A stretch of DNA of 64,000 nucleotides, taken from positions 62,001-126,000 of the IMG/VR virus record IMGVR_UViG_3300035670_000033. One strand, 5' to 3'. Of the stretch, positions 14,372 through 21,443 are shown one piece after another (the stretch's first letter is position 1; every line of letters starts with the position of its first letter). Below the pieces are notes generated by a model. It ran no database searches. It was not told the origin of the DNA and saw only the letters and a program-made list of their open reading frames with translations. Made by a program: the position numbers and the translations under genes. Origin of the DNA: a virus.

Positions 14372-15319
14372 ATGAAAGTTTTTTGGAACGAAACATACAC
14401 ATGTATTCAGCATGATTTTGACACATCACGAAAGTCAAACAATATTGTCAATCTAATCACTTCGGATAATGAAATTGCCGAAAGGGTTCGTTTGCTTAAA
14501 GACATACCTGAAATCACAATTGTTGACCCTGAACAAATCACGGACATCTCTGTAACAGATCGTCTTATCAGTAAATGGCTTACCCCGAAATATGTTGAAG
14601 CATTAAAGACAAACAACAACCCACACCTAGCGCAAAGCCAAGGTTTCGGGTGGTGCAAAAATACCTACAAGTTTGCCCGCGCGCACACGCACGGGTTAGT
14701 GGCATCAGTGGACGAGATAAAGGCAGGATCCAGTAGAAGTGGGAGCCTTTCTTCAGGGCTACACCATGCCTCAAGAGGTAGCGGTGCAGGTTTCTGCACG
14801 ATCAACGGAATCGCACTGTCAGCAATCTACGCATATCAGCAAGGGTTTGAACCTATCGTCCTTGATTTTGATGCTCACTGTGGTGGTGGAACAATGGACT
14901 TTTTGAAAGAATTCAACAAGAACTTTCAAACATCAGTTAAACCCATCAGACACATTGACCTATCAACCAACCATTTTGACGACTACGACATTGCCGAAAG
15001 CGAGACATGGGCATCCCTTCATGTTCTCTGCCGTGAAGAAAACTATTTAGATGAAATCCGTAACGCCATGAATTTGGCTGAACCATTCATTACAGATAAG
15101 ACATTGTTCATATACAACGCAGGCATTGACCCAATAGGATCTCATGGTATTGACGAAAGTGTTATAGCGGAACGAGAGAAAATGGTTTCTAATTTCATTG
15201 GTTCAAGTAAGGCTATTTTTGCTTTGGCAGGCGGATATTCGGGCGGTAAAACAACACGAGATGATGTAGCAAAAACACATCTCCGAACTATTTATGGTTG
15301 GTCATGGCAGACGAAATAA
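14372..15319 (+). CDS. Histone deacetylase/arginase-deacetylase superfamily enzyme
   Basis: The 315-residue protein keeps the full zinc-deacetylase catalytic set: His131-His132 in GLHHASRGSGAGFC, zinc ligands Asp167 and His169 in LDFDAHCGGGT with charge-relay Asp165, the third ligand Asp253 in NAGIDP, and Tyr289 in LAGGYSGG. In the family (AcuC, HDLP, HDACs, acetylpolyamine amidohydrolases) these residues bind Zn2+ and hydrolyse N-acetyl groups from lysine or polyamines. The usual second His after the zinc His is Cys170 and the following Asp is Gly, a deviation from the classic HHGDG box. It follows the phosphatase-like gene by 3 nt. The substrate cannot be told: candidates are acetylated host proteins, the phage Lys-rich protein, or polyamines. 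Confidence 0.85.
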   Translation: MKVFWNETYTCIQHDFDTSRKSNNIVNLITSDNEIAERVRLLKDIPEITIVDPEQITDISVTDRLISKWLTPKYVEALKTNNNPHLAQSQGFGWCKNTYKFARAHTHGLVASVDEIKAGSSRSGSLSSGLHHASRGSGAGFCTINGIALSAIYAYQQGFEPIVLDFDAHCGGGTMDFLKEFNKNFQTSVKPIRHIDLSTNHFDDYDIAESETWASLHVLCREENYLDEIRNAMNLAEPFITDKTLFIYNAGIDPIGSHGIDESVIAEREKMVSNFIGSSKAIFALAGGYSGGKTTRDDVAKTHLRTIYGWSWQTK

Positions 15320-15570
15320 TTCACGGGCTTTACGCCACATATACGAACCTAAAATGCAGGTGCAACCTCTGCAAAAAGGCAGCGGCAGAGTACATGCGTG
15401 GGTACAGGAAAACTTCCGTCGGGAAGTCTCAGGCACGATTTCACCAAGTTGTTGCCAATAAGCGCTCACAGATTGCCATCAAATGGATTAAAGATAACCA
15501 TCCAGAACAATGGGATAAGATATGTTCACGAGCGCTAAAAATCGTTGAAAAACAAGAGAACGGAGAATGA
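15304..15570 (+). CDS. Small Cys-rich hypothetical protein
   Basis: An 88-residue protein from ATG 15304, overlapping the deacetylase stop by 16 nt. It begins with the HGLYATYTNLKCRCNLCKKA segment, whose CRCNLC cluster with a preceding His resembles the small zinc-binding HGTxxxYxxxCRCxxC proteins frequent in actinophages. The rest is a basic helix region. It may bind nucleic acid through a small zinc knuckle. Confidence 0.65.
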   Translation: MADEIIHGLYATYTNLKCRCNLCKKAAAEYMRGYRKTSVGKSQARFHQVVANKRSQIAIKWIKDNHPEQWDKICSRALKIVEKQENGE

Positions 15571-15571
15571 C

Positions 15572-15796
15572 ATGCCTTACGGTGGAGACAATATTGAAAG
15601 CCGATTTGAAGATTTTGTTGAAGAAACAAACCAAAAAATTAAAGAACTTGAAACAATGATTCGCTTGCTTCAGGATGAATTAAATACAGCAAAAAGGGAA
15701 ACAGCAAAGGTCAATATCACCAATCAGGACATAAAAAATTCACTTGGTTCCACAATCAAAACCGTAAGCGATATTGTCGGCAAAAGGTTTAAGTGA
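15572..15796 (+). CDS. Small coiled-coil protein
   Basis: A 74-residue acidic-then-basic protein from ATG 15572, with GGAG upstream inside the previous gene. Residues 10-45 form a clear coiled coil (heptads in NQKIKELETMIRLLQDELN). It is probably an oligomerising accessory protein. No family is recognised. Confidence 0.55.
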   Translation: MPYGGDNIESRFEDFVEETNQKIKELETMIRLLQDELNTAKRETAKVNITNQDIKNSLGSTIKTVSDIVGKRFK

Positions 15797-15824
15797 GTTG
15801 TGGTGCTTTCCACTCAAAATAAAC

Positions 15825-15830
15825 TAACAT
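15825..15830 (+). promoter_or_regulatory. Candidate leaderless -10 box (TAACAT)
   Basis: TAACAT is followed by exactly 6 nt and ATG 15837 of a 52-residue coiled-coil gene that has no ribosome-binding site. Confidence 0.4.
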
Positions 15831-15836
15831 ATGTAA

Positions 15837-15995
15837 ATGCTTGAGAAAACGAATTTAGCGGAGCAAGAGTTCAATCATCTCGTTGACGACGAGTTGGAAA
15901 GATTGCGCCGAGAGTTGGAAAAGTTGAAAAAGCAAATTGAATATCTTCAAAGCGATTTGAGATACCTAGAACTTCAAAACACAAAAAATCTTTAA
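15837..15995 (+). CDS. Very small coiled-coil protein
   Basis: A 52-residue reading frame. Nearly the whole chain is a coiled coil (heptads in EFNHLVDDELERLRRELEKL and on through KKQIEYLQSDLRYLE). It abuts the next, convergent gene with no gap between stop codons. Codon use and clean heptads support a real gene; function is unknown. Confidence 0.55.
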   Translation: MLEKTNLAEQEFNHLVDDELERLRRELEKLKKQIEYLQSDLRYLELQNTKNL

Positions 15996-16145
15996 TTACT
16001 TTTTCTTATTTCTGATTTCGTCGTTTGGACTGAATCCCTCAAGCATGCCTTTCATGTAAGCATATTGCTCCTGTGGAGTCATATCCCAATAGGTTTTTTC
16101 AACCTTTTTAAACTTGCGAATCATTTTGTCTGTTAGTTTAGCCAT
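15996..16145 (-). CDS. Very small basic protein
   Basis: A 49-residue minus-strand frame, the last of the head operon, starting 1 nt after the stop of the gene at 16147. It begins MAKLTDKMIRKFKKVEKTYW and contains MTPQEQYAYMKGMLEGFSP, which looks like a compact helical protein. The junction with the upstream gene supports co-translation. Unknown family. Confidence 0.5.
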   Translation of the reverse strand: MAKLTDKMIRKFKKVEKTYWDMTPQEQYAYMKGMLEGFSPNDEIRNKKK

Positions 16146-16146
16146 T

Positions 16147-16965
16147 TTAATTTCCCTCTTTTCTTCCTGTAACAATTATACGGAACGACTTTAAAGAAGT
16201 CAACTGTTCTGATAAAGATTTTTCGTTTGCCTTGTAGGTTTTGCTTATCTGCGGAGGCTCAATTGAGTCATATATCTTGGCAAGGTCGGCGAATACGGAG
16301 ACATCTATCGTTTCGGCTCCGTCCCCACCAGAGTCAATGGTTGTTCCAGTCCAGTCACCTGTAGCGAGTGCTATTTGAATTTGGTCTAGGTCTGCGACTG
16401 CTATCTGGTTTTCAGCCTTACCTCTTGCTGGCGCTTTAGCCATGTTTTCTGGTGTGTTGTCGTAGATATCAACAACATCAAGATAGAAGTCTTCTCCGTC
16501 AAGCCATCCGCCAATTCCGACTTCTCGTGCGCCTTCCTTCGGATTCAGAAATACTTCCTTACCATGAAATGCAAGCCAAGCCATTGTCGTTTTGATTGCC
16601 GAATCTTTGGGTTCGCCATTCTCATCAAAAACATCGGATTTTTTAAGTTTTACACCGTGTTTATTTCTTCCGATTGATATTCCAGTTCTAACATCGTCTG
16701 CAACAAGTTTGTCTACAGTGAATCCACCGTCACGACCTTTTTCAAGGATTGCTTTGATTCTTTTCTTTCTCTCTGGATCTGCTTTAACAAAAGACATTGT
16801 ACGCTTTTTTGTTGTTCTACGAACCATTTCGGCAGCCACTGGAAGAGGGACATTGTCTTCATCGCCGAGGGTAAACATTCCATCGCCATCTCCGTCTTTG
16901 GGCACTTTGTCGGAGGAGAAACCACCAATTGGTTGACCAAGTATTTTGTACAAAAGTTCGCTCAT
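16147..16965 (-). CDS. DGDGDG-tagged modular protein with a toxin-like middle domain
   Basis: A 272-residue protein. Residues 9-41 carry the GQPIGG stretch and an EF-hand-like loop DGDGDGMFTLGD with acidic residues at loop positions 1, 3, 5 and 12, then AEMVRR. The same module occurs in the two proteins encoded at 20037 and 21440. The middle (about residues 75-190) contains GGFTVDKL, a block ending GIGGWLDGEDFYLDVVDIYD, and GKAENQIAVADLD. I associate that layout (GG start, GGW, YLDV, NQ-A-xDL) with a domain in phage and secreted polymorphic-toxin proteins, but its activity is not known to me. It lies downstream of the capsid gene, thermonuclease and Cys4 genes. A virion-associated or delivered protein is inferred. 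Confidence 0.65.
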   Translation of the reverse strand: MSELLYKILGQPIGGFSSDKVPKDGDGDGMFTLGDEDNVPLPVAAEMVRRTTKKRTMSFVKADPERKKRIKAILEKGRDGGFTVDKLVADDVRTGISIGRNKHGVKLKKSDVFDENGEPKDSAIKTTMAWLAFHGKEVFLNPKEGAREVGIGGWLDGEDFYLDVVDIYDNTPENMAKAPARGKAENQIAVADLDQIQIALATGDWTGTTIDSGGDGAETIDVSVFADLAKIYDSIEPPQISKTYKANEKSLSEQLTSLKSFRIIVTGRKEGN

Positions 16966-16968
16966 TGG

Positions 16969-17316
16969 TTATTTTGCTTTTACGATTCCGTCGGGGATGA
17001 CAGCAAATCGGCATTTTCCTTCAGGGTTAACAGGTAACGAGATGATCTTGCATGAAGAACCACCTTCGTATAGAACACAATTGGAGCATTTTACGCCTAT
17101 CTGCGCGACTTCGTTTTGTGAAGGATCGTCGTATCCCGCCCAAACTCCTGTGTAATCTTGATTAAATTTTCCATATTTTTGAGTAATTTGAATGAGGGAA
17201 TCAGCCAGCGCTCGCTCTTCGGGGTGAAGGTTTGGCATTTTTGGTTTAGATATCGCAATCATTCTTACAGGGATTTGCGACATCAGCATTTCTATAATTG
17301 ATTTTTCTTTTTCCAT
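16969..17316 (-). CDS. Cys4 (HiPIP-like or zinc) small protein
   Basis: From ATG 17316 the protein is 115 residues. The C-terminal half has four cysteines in the pattern C-x2-C-x9-C-x13-C (KCSNCVLYEGGSSCKII, then PEGKCRF). The spacing and context (CSNCVLY, NPEGKC) resemble the high-potential iron-sulfur-like modules found in phage structural regions; zinc is the alternative. The N-terminal half contains HPEERALADSLIQITQKYGKFN. It starts 1 nt after the thermonuclease stop. An upstream start at 17367 lies within that gene and is less likely. Confidence 0.6.
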   Translation of the reverse strand: MEKEKSIIEMLMSQIPVRMIAISKPKMPNLHPEERALADSLIQITQKYGKFNQDYTGVWAGYDDPSQNEVAQIGVKCSNCVLYEGGSSCKIISLPVNPEGKCRFAVIPDGIVKAK

Positions 17317-17317
17317 G

Positions 17318-17725
17318 TTATTTTGTTTCCTTTTTGAACTCTGCCCAAGTTTTATCCCCAACGCCATAATACTCTCTGGCGTTTCCTGACTGGATCATGT
17401 CAATATTTAGGCACGCTGTTTGAGGGTCTTCAATTTTGTCTGATGAGTAAATTCTTGCCAGAACACGACCATATTTGTCGTTCTTGTCGGGAATCGTGTT
17501 AACGAAAACCCATTTGTGGTTAGTCATCCAATCTTCAACAAACTTTTTTGCTTTTAGACCTAACTCTTTTTCTTTAAGATCTTTTGTTCGTGATTCAGGT
17601 GTGTTGACTCCATATAAACGAACACGGATTTTGTGATGCACGCTGAAACCTAAATCAACCATCAGGTCTACCGTGTCACCGTCAACTACTTTCAGGATTG
17701 TTGCACCATACCAAAATCTTTCCAC
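17318..17725 (-). CDS. Thermonuclease (SNase-like)
   Basis: A 135-residue protein of the staphylococcal nuclease family. The catalytic pair is present: Arg36 and Glu44 in RLYGVNTPE, and Arg87 in KYGRVLARIY. The N-terminal strand has the DGDTVDL metal loop. The family ligand Asp40 is replaced by Asn41, a change that also occurs in other members. SNases cleave DNA and RNA with Ca2+. There is no signal peptide, so the enzyme acts in the cell or, given its place among probable virion proteins next to the capsid gene, may be carried in the particle. It is followed closely by the Cys4 gene. Confidence 0.9.
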   Translation of the reverse strand: MERFWYGATILKVVDGDTVDLMVDLGFSVHHKIRVRLYGVNTPESRTKDLKEKELGLKAKKFVEDWMTNHKWVFVNTIPDKNDKYGRVLARIYSSDKIEDPQTACLNIDMIQSGNAREYYGVGDKTWAEFKKETK

Positions 17726-17727
17726 GG

Positions 17728-18489
17728 CTAATCCTTGTCCTTAGAGTTCTTATATCGTTCAAGCATTCGTTTGCCTTTAGCGGCTAATTCCCTAGCATCA
17801 TCCGCATTCTGTGGAACTGGTTCACCCCAAGCCGCCGCTGAAAGAGCAAGCCGAGTTGGGCGACCCTTTTCATCTTTCATAGGACCAGAAGGATTGGTGA
17901 AGAACCGTGTAAGAAATGATCCCTTACGACGCATCTTTTCTGGTGTGTCAGCAGGACCCTTGACACCCGGCTTCAAATTGGATCCATCTGTTCTGTTGAA
18001 ATGCGCACGACCCGCTGCGGTTAAACCACCTTTAGGGTCTCTCAGTGGTTTGGCAGATTTCTCTTTGACGATCGGACCACCAGCAACCCACGCACGGCAA
18101 GTCCTTTTTGATGCACATTTGAAATCAAATGCTTCGCAATATCCAAGTTCGCCAGCGCTATCAATTGCTTCCCACTCATCCTGACGATCCCCGCCAGTTA
18201 CACCTTTATTGATGCAGTCTTTCATTGAGGGTGTTTGAATGAAAAGTGAACAGTTACCGCACAATTGTTTTTTAGCGGAAGCATTATCAACGTCCCACTC
18301 TTTTGCTAACTTCCCCCAATACTCTGTGTTTGGTTCAGAAGGGTTGAGCGGACCATACATTGCTGTCTTTATCGCTTTTCCTCTGTTGGCAAGGTTTACG
18401 GCAATGTCCTGTGTGGCTTTAGGGCAAGATTCTTCTGCCTTGACACGGATAGAAATCGGTTGACCGTTGATTAAATCGGTAAATTTCAT
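17728..18489 (-). CDS. DUF6321-containing protein with Cys-rich N-terminal part
   Basis: A 253-residue two-part protein. Residues 1-145 include EYWGKLAKEW and a cysteine cluster (LCGNCSLF, DCINKG, LGYCEAFDFKCASKRTCRAW) that probably binds metal. Residues 150-250 match DUF6321: GGLTAAGRAHFNRTDGSNLK, then a KGSFLTRFF stretch, then GRPTRLALSAAAWGEPVP and a C-terminal helix. DUF6321 is known from large aquatic phages and giant viruses, often in the same genomes as DUF5872, which occurs here at 32573. It lies just downstream of the capsid terminator. Function is unknown. Confidence 0.75.
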   Translation of the reverse strand: MKFTDLINGQPISIRVKAEESCPKATQDIAVNLANRGKAIKTAMYGPLNPSEPNTEYWGKLAKEWDVDNASAKKQLCGNCSLFIQTPSMKDCINKGVTGGDRQDEWEAIDSAGELGYCEAFDFKCASKRTCRAWVAGGPIVKEKSAKPLRDPKGGLTAAGRAHFNRTDGSNLKPGVKGPADTPEKMRRKGSFLTRFFTNPSGPMKDEKGRPTRLALSAAAWGEPVPQNADDARELAAKGKRMLERYKNSKDKD

Positions 18490-18514
18490 AGTTCCTTATT
18501 ATCCCACAAAAAGC

Positions 18515-18554
18515 AAAAACCCCGCCCCAACCTTTCGGCTAGAGCGGGGTTTTT
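18515..18554. terminator. Intrinsic terminator after the major capsid gene
   Basis: AAAAACCCCGC (18515-18525) pairs perfectly with GCGGGGTTTTT (18544-18554) across an 18-nt loop. With A- and T-runs on the flanks it can act on both strands. It separates the capsid gene from the downstream genes, so capsid mRNA could be made in excess. Confidence 0.8.
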
Positions 18555-18570
18555 GTTAATTACTTAATGA

Positions 18571-19884
18571 TTAGGCTGATGGAGCCGCATCAAAACTTAC
18601 CTTCACGAACGACTCTGGTCGCTTCACAGCGAGAGCGAGGCGTTGCTCGGCAAGGATCACAATTGCGTTACGCACGAAGAAGTCTGCGTGCTGTTCGCTA
18701 ATGCGGATGCTTGGTGATTCACGGTCGTAGATTTGTGCTCCCGTACCGAATGCACCGATAAGTGCTGTACCTTCAGCAATTGCAGGGGTGTCCACAACTG
18801 GGATCCTCCACAACTTCTGCTCGCCACCCATTGCAACAGAGACTGCTACGACATAAGCGCCGTTGCCGTCCTTGCTGAGTTCAATGTCTTCCCAATCGTT
18901 CGGGTTAAGAACGATACCCGATGGCTCGTAGTAAGCCAAGAAGGAAAGGGTTGCGGCACGACGGATTGCGTCAGCCTTGGTGTCGCTCATACCAGCAGTT
19001 GCTGAGTACACGCCATCCGACCAGTTGTAGGTCTGTACGCCTGAGGTATTCAAGATACCTGTCAGGTTTTCGCCAGTTCCCGAACCGTTAAGGATTTGTG
19101 CATCTTCCTGCAAGCGGAGACCGTACATCAACTCGTTGTCAATGATTGAGCGCAGTTGTGGCTCATCAGCAAGAACATTGCGGTGTGCGGCTTCCCAGTG
19201 AGCCAAGGTGCGAACAGGAGCCTGCTCACCAACGAAGGTGAAAGACGACTGTGGCTTGGCACCGAATGCGGAACCCGAACGCTCAGCAACTGCTGCTGCG
19301 TTGTTGGTGAATCCCGTCATGCGGAAGTATTCAATGATCGCAGCAGTTGTGGTGCGACTTGGGAACAAGTCACGAACACGCTTGGTGCGCATTGGAGGGA
19401 TGACGATTGCATCGCGTTGAATGGTTCCAAACGAGCCAGGTGTACCAGTTGGGAGTGCCGAGTACAAGTCCTTCTGACTGTACACTTCGCTACCCGACTT
19501 GTATGGTGCTGGCATGTTTGCTGAACCGCTAGCCAAAAGGGACTTGAACTCTGCTGAAGCAAGGAATGCTTCACCGATGCTCTTGCGACCCATTGACTGA
19601 ACTACTTGCTGGATTTCCTGTGAAGCGTAAGCAGAAGCCTGTGCTACTGAATCCTGTGGCTCTGAAGCCCACTTGTCAGCATCACGCATTGACTCAAGGC
19701 TCTCAACGAGCGACTTGATCTCGCGGATATCTGCCATGTTCTTGTCAAACGCGGTCTTTTGTTCTGCGGATACGACTACGGTGCCGTCTTCAATTTTGAA
19801 GTTGTCGGCGATTGTCTTGTTTTCTGCCATCTTGGCGCGCATTGCACCTTGAAGTTCAGTTAAACGGCTGTTGTCAAATGACAT
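18571..19884 (-). CDS. Major capsid protein, HK97 fold
   Basis: From ATG 19884 the protein is 437 residues; the AGGAG site 8 nt upstream favours this over GTG 19893. Residues 1-110 are a charged coiled-coil delta domain, normally cut off by the prohead protease. The body has the HK97-family pattern: GSEVYSQKDLYSALPTG, PPMRTKRVRDLFPSRTTTA (N-arm to E-loop), ADEPQLRSIIDNELMYGLRLQEDAQILNG (spine helix), then an A-domain ending ERQ-type residues near DFFVRNAIVILAEQRLALAVKRPESFVKV. It forms the icosahedral shell. It has its own promoter-like sequence and terminator. Gene order portal, protease, then capsid is conserved, but 18 kb of other genes intervene. Confidence 0.92.
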   Translation of the reverse strand: MSFDNSRLTELQGAMRAKMAENKTIADNFKIEDGTVVVSAEQKTAFDKNMADIREIKSLVESLESMRDADKWASEPQDSVAQASAYASQEIQQVVQSMGRKSIGEAFLASAEFKSLLASGSANMPAPYKSGSEVYSQKDLYSALPTGTPGSFGTIQRDAIVIPPMRTKRVRDLFPSRTTTAAIIEYFRMTGFTNNAAAVAERSGSAFGAKPQSSFTFVGEQAPVRTLAHWEAAHRNVLADEPQLRSIIDNELMYGLRLQEDAQILNGSGTGENLTGILNTSGVQTYNWSDGVYSATAGMSDTKADAIRRAATLSFLAYYEPSGIVLNPNDWEDIELSKDGNGAYVVAVSVAMGGEQKLWRIPVVDTPAIAEGTALIGAFGTGAQIYDRESPSIRISEQHADFFVRNAIVILAEQRLALAVKRPESFVKVSFDAAPSA

Positions 19885-19969
19885 GTTTTTCACTCCTAGT
19901 GAATTGGATTTGGTTGGTGATTACTTATGTTTCTTTATTGCAGACTTCGGTAAGCACCTAGTCCAGTTA

Positions 19970-19998
19970 CTATTACTGTAATACGAGAATAACATCAA
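19970..19998 (-). promoter_or_regulatory. Candidate promoter for the major capsid gene
   Basis: On the minus strand TTGATG (19993-19998) and TAATAG (19970-19975) are separated by 17 nt, about 85 nt before the capsid ATG. The 150-nt gap between the 20037 gene and the capsid gene is otherwise empty and AT-rich, unlike the overlapping junctions upstream. Confidence 0.45.
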
Positions 19999-20036
19999 AG
20001 TAGTATTAGAAATGCAACCCCATATTTAACACTTGG

Positions 20037-21443
20037 CTATTTTGAACGGTATCTTTTAACCGCCTGTGGACAGCATCCGCCAGCGTATTTAATACCGTAT
20101 TCCCCTTCATCAAAACCAGCCCATTTTTTGGCTGTTTTACGGTTTTTCCATGGGTGGTCAATAGGCAAAAGATCATTATCTTCCGAATATTTTACATCTT
20201 TGGGTTTTTCCGAGTTCAGCAAAGACAGGAACTTTGAGACCCGCTTATTCGCTTCTTCCCGACCGCCGTCAGCAAAACCTCTAACGAACACAACCTTAAG
20301 GTCGCGAAGGTTGGTTTTGGCAGAAGTTTTTGCTTTAGCATTATTTTTGCGCACCATAACAGCGAGATTATTGATGTCTGTGCTTGTCACGGTTGGAGGC
20401 TTTTTCTTTGGCTTGGGTACACCTTTGTAAAAAAATATTCCGTCGTCCAGTACATCTTTTTGCGATCTTTTAGCCCCACGCGCAAGCATCACATCTCTCA
20501 CATTTAGTTCCTCTGGAGTAACTACGTAAGGAAGTTTCTCTGCGCGACCTACTTCGTTAATGTGTTGTTGTACTTCCTTGGGTGAAAGTTTATATTTGCG
20601 CGATGCGCGAAGGTATGCGAATTTTTGAATTCTGCGCATTTTTTTGGCGTATTCCTTGTCATCTTTGCTGAGACCTGAAGTTTTTACGATCTCATCAATT
20701 GATGATTTCCAATAATTCTTGACATCTTTTGCCTTGTCGTAATCTATTCGTGTTACAGAACGAGGTGCATTCGCTTCACGAGATGGGCTCTTGGGTGCAT
20801 TTTGCCTTCTTCTCCGAACCATTTCTGCTTGATGTTCAGCAAAACTAAGGCGCTGTTTCTTCGGCTTGTTTGCTTTTGGTTTTGGCACTTTTGCTACAGG
20901 AATATTATCTTCGCCATCTGCACCCGTAGCGAAACCATCTCCGTCTCCGTCTTCAAGAGCACCCATCCCACCGATCGGTTTGAACATTCTTCTATAACCA
21001 CTGATTGAACGACCAAGCGCTTTTTCGTCCATTTCTGACTTCTTCTTAAACCCTGAACCTTGGCGTCGCGGATTATTTATCGGACTGTTATCCCCGCGGA
21101 TACCTGTGACACGGTTGTAATCAGAAACATTTGTACAAGGAAGCCAAACAAGTTTTCCATCGCGTGCCGTGTAACGGCGAATACCTATACATCCAAGGTT
21201 GCGTGCACGAATACGGGCAGACTCGGGGTCACTGAAAGTATCAGGATCTGTGGAACGGCTAACAAAGTTAACGAAACCCTTTTCTTCTACAGGTTTCTCT
21301 AAAGTCTGCTTTTTATTCATGCCTTTGATGTACTCAGCAGGATTTTGATTTTTCACTATTGTAAAGTAATAAAAATCAGCCTTCTCATCAGGCGACAAGG
21401 TTTGTACGAGAATGGCTAATTCTCTTGATTCGGTAGGTGTCAT
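20037..21443 (-). CDS. DGDGDG-tagged basic modular protein, first of the two before the capsid gene
   Basis: A 468-residue, strongly basic protein. Residues 1-45 form a helical head. Residues 76-103 contain ARNLGCIGIRR ending KLVWLPC, a repeat shared with the next gene upstream. Residues 143-183 carry the shared module: ALGRSISG, KPIGG and the EF-hand-like DGDGDGFATGAD followed by GEDNIPV. The rest is Lys/Arg-rich and helical, with a C-terminal segment (DLKVVFVRGFADGGREEANKRVSKF, written here only as landmarks VVFVRGFADGG and KWAGFDEG) that I do not recognise. It overlaps the upstream ART-like gene by 4 nt. Shared tags with that protein suggest the same destination, probably the prohead. Confidence 0.65.
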   Translation of the reverse strand: MTPTESRELAILVQTLSPDEKADFYYFTIVKNQNPAEYIKGMNKKQTLEKPVEEKGFVNFVSRSTDPDTFSDPESARIRARNLGCIGIRRYTARDGKLVWLPCTNVSDYNRVTGIRGDNSPINNPRRQGSGFKKKSEMDEKALGRSISGYRRMFKPIGGMGALEDGDGDGFATGADGEDNIPVAKVPKPKANKPKKQRLSFAEHQAEMVRRRRQNAPKSPSREANAPRSVTRIDYDKAKDVKNYWKSSIDEIVKTSGLSKDDKEYAKKMRRIQKFAYLRASRKYKLSPKEVQQHINEVGRAEKLPYVVTPEELNVRDVMLARGAKRSQKDVLDDGIFFYKGVPKPKKKPPTVTSTDINNLAVMVRKNNAKAKTSAKTNLRDLKVVFVRGFADGGREEANKRVSKFLSLLNSEKPKDVKYSEDNDLLPIDHPWKNRKTAKKWAGFDEGEYGIKYAGGCCPQAVKRYRSK

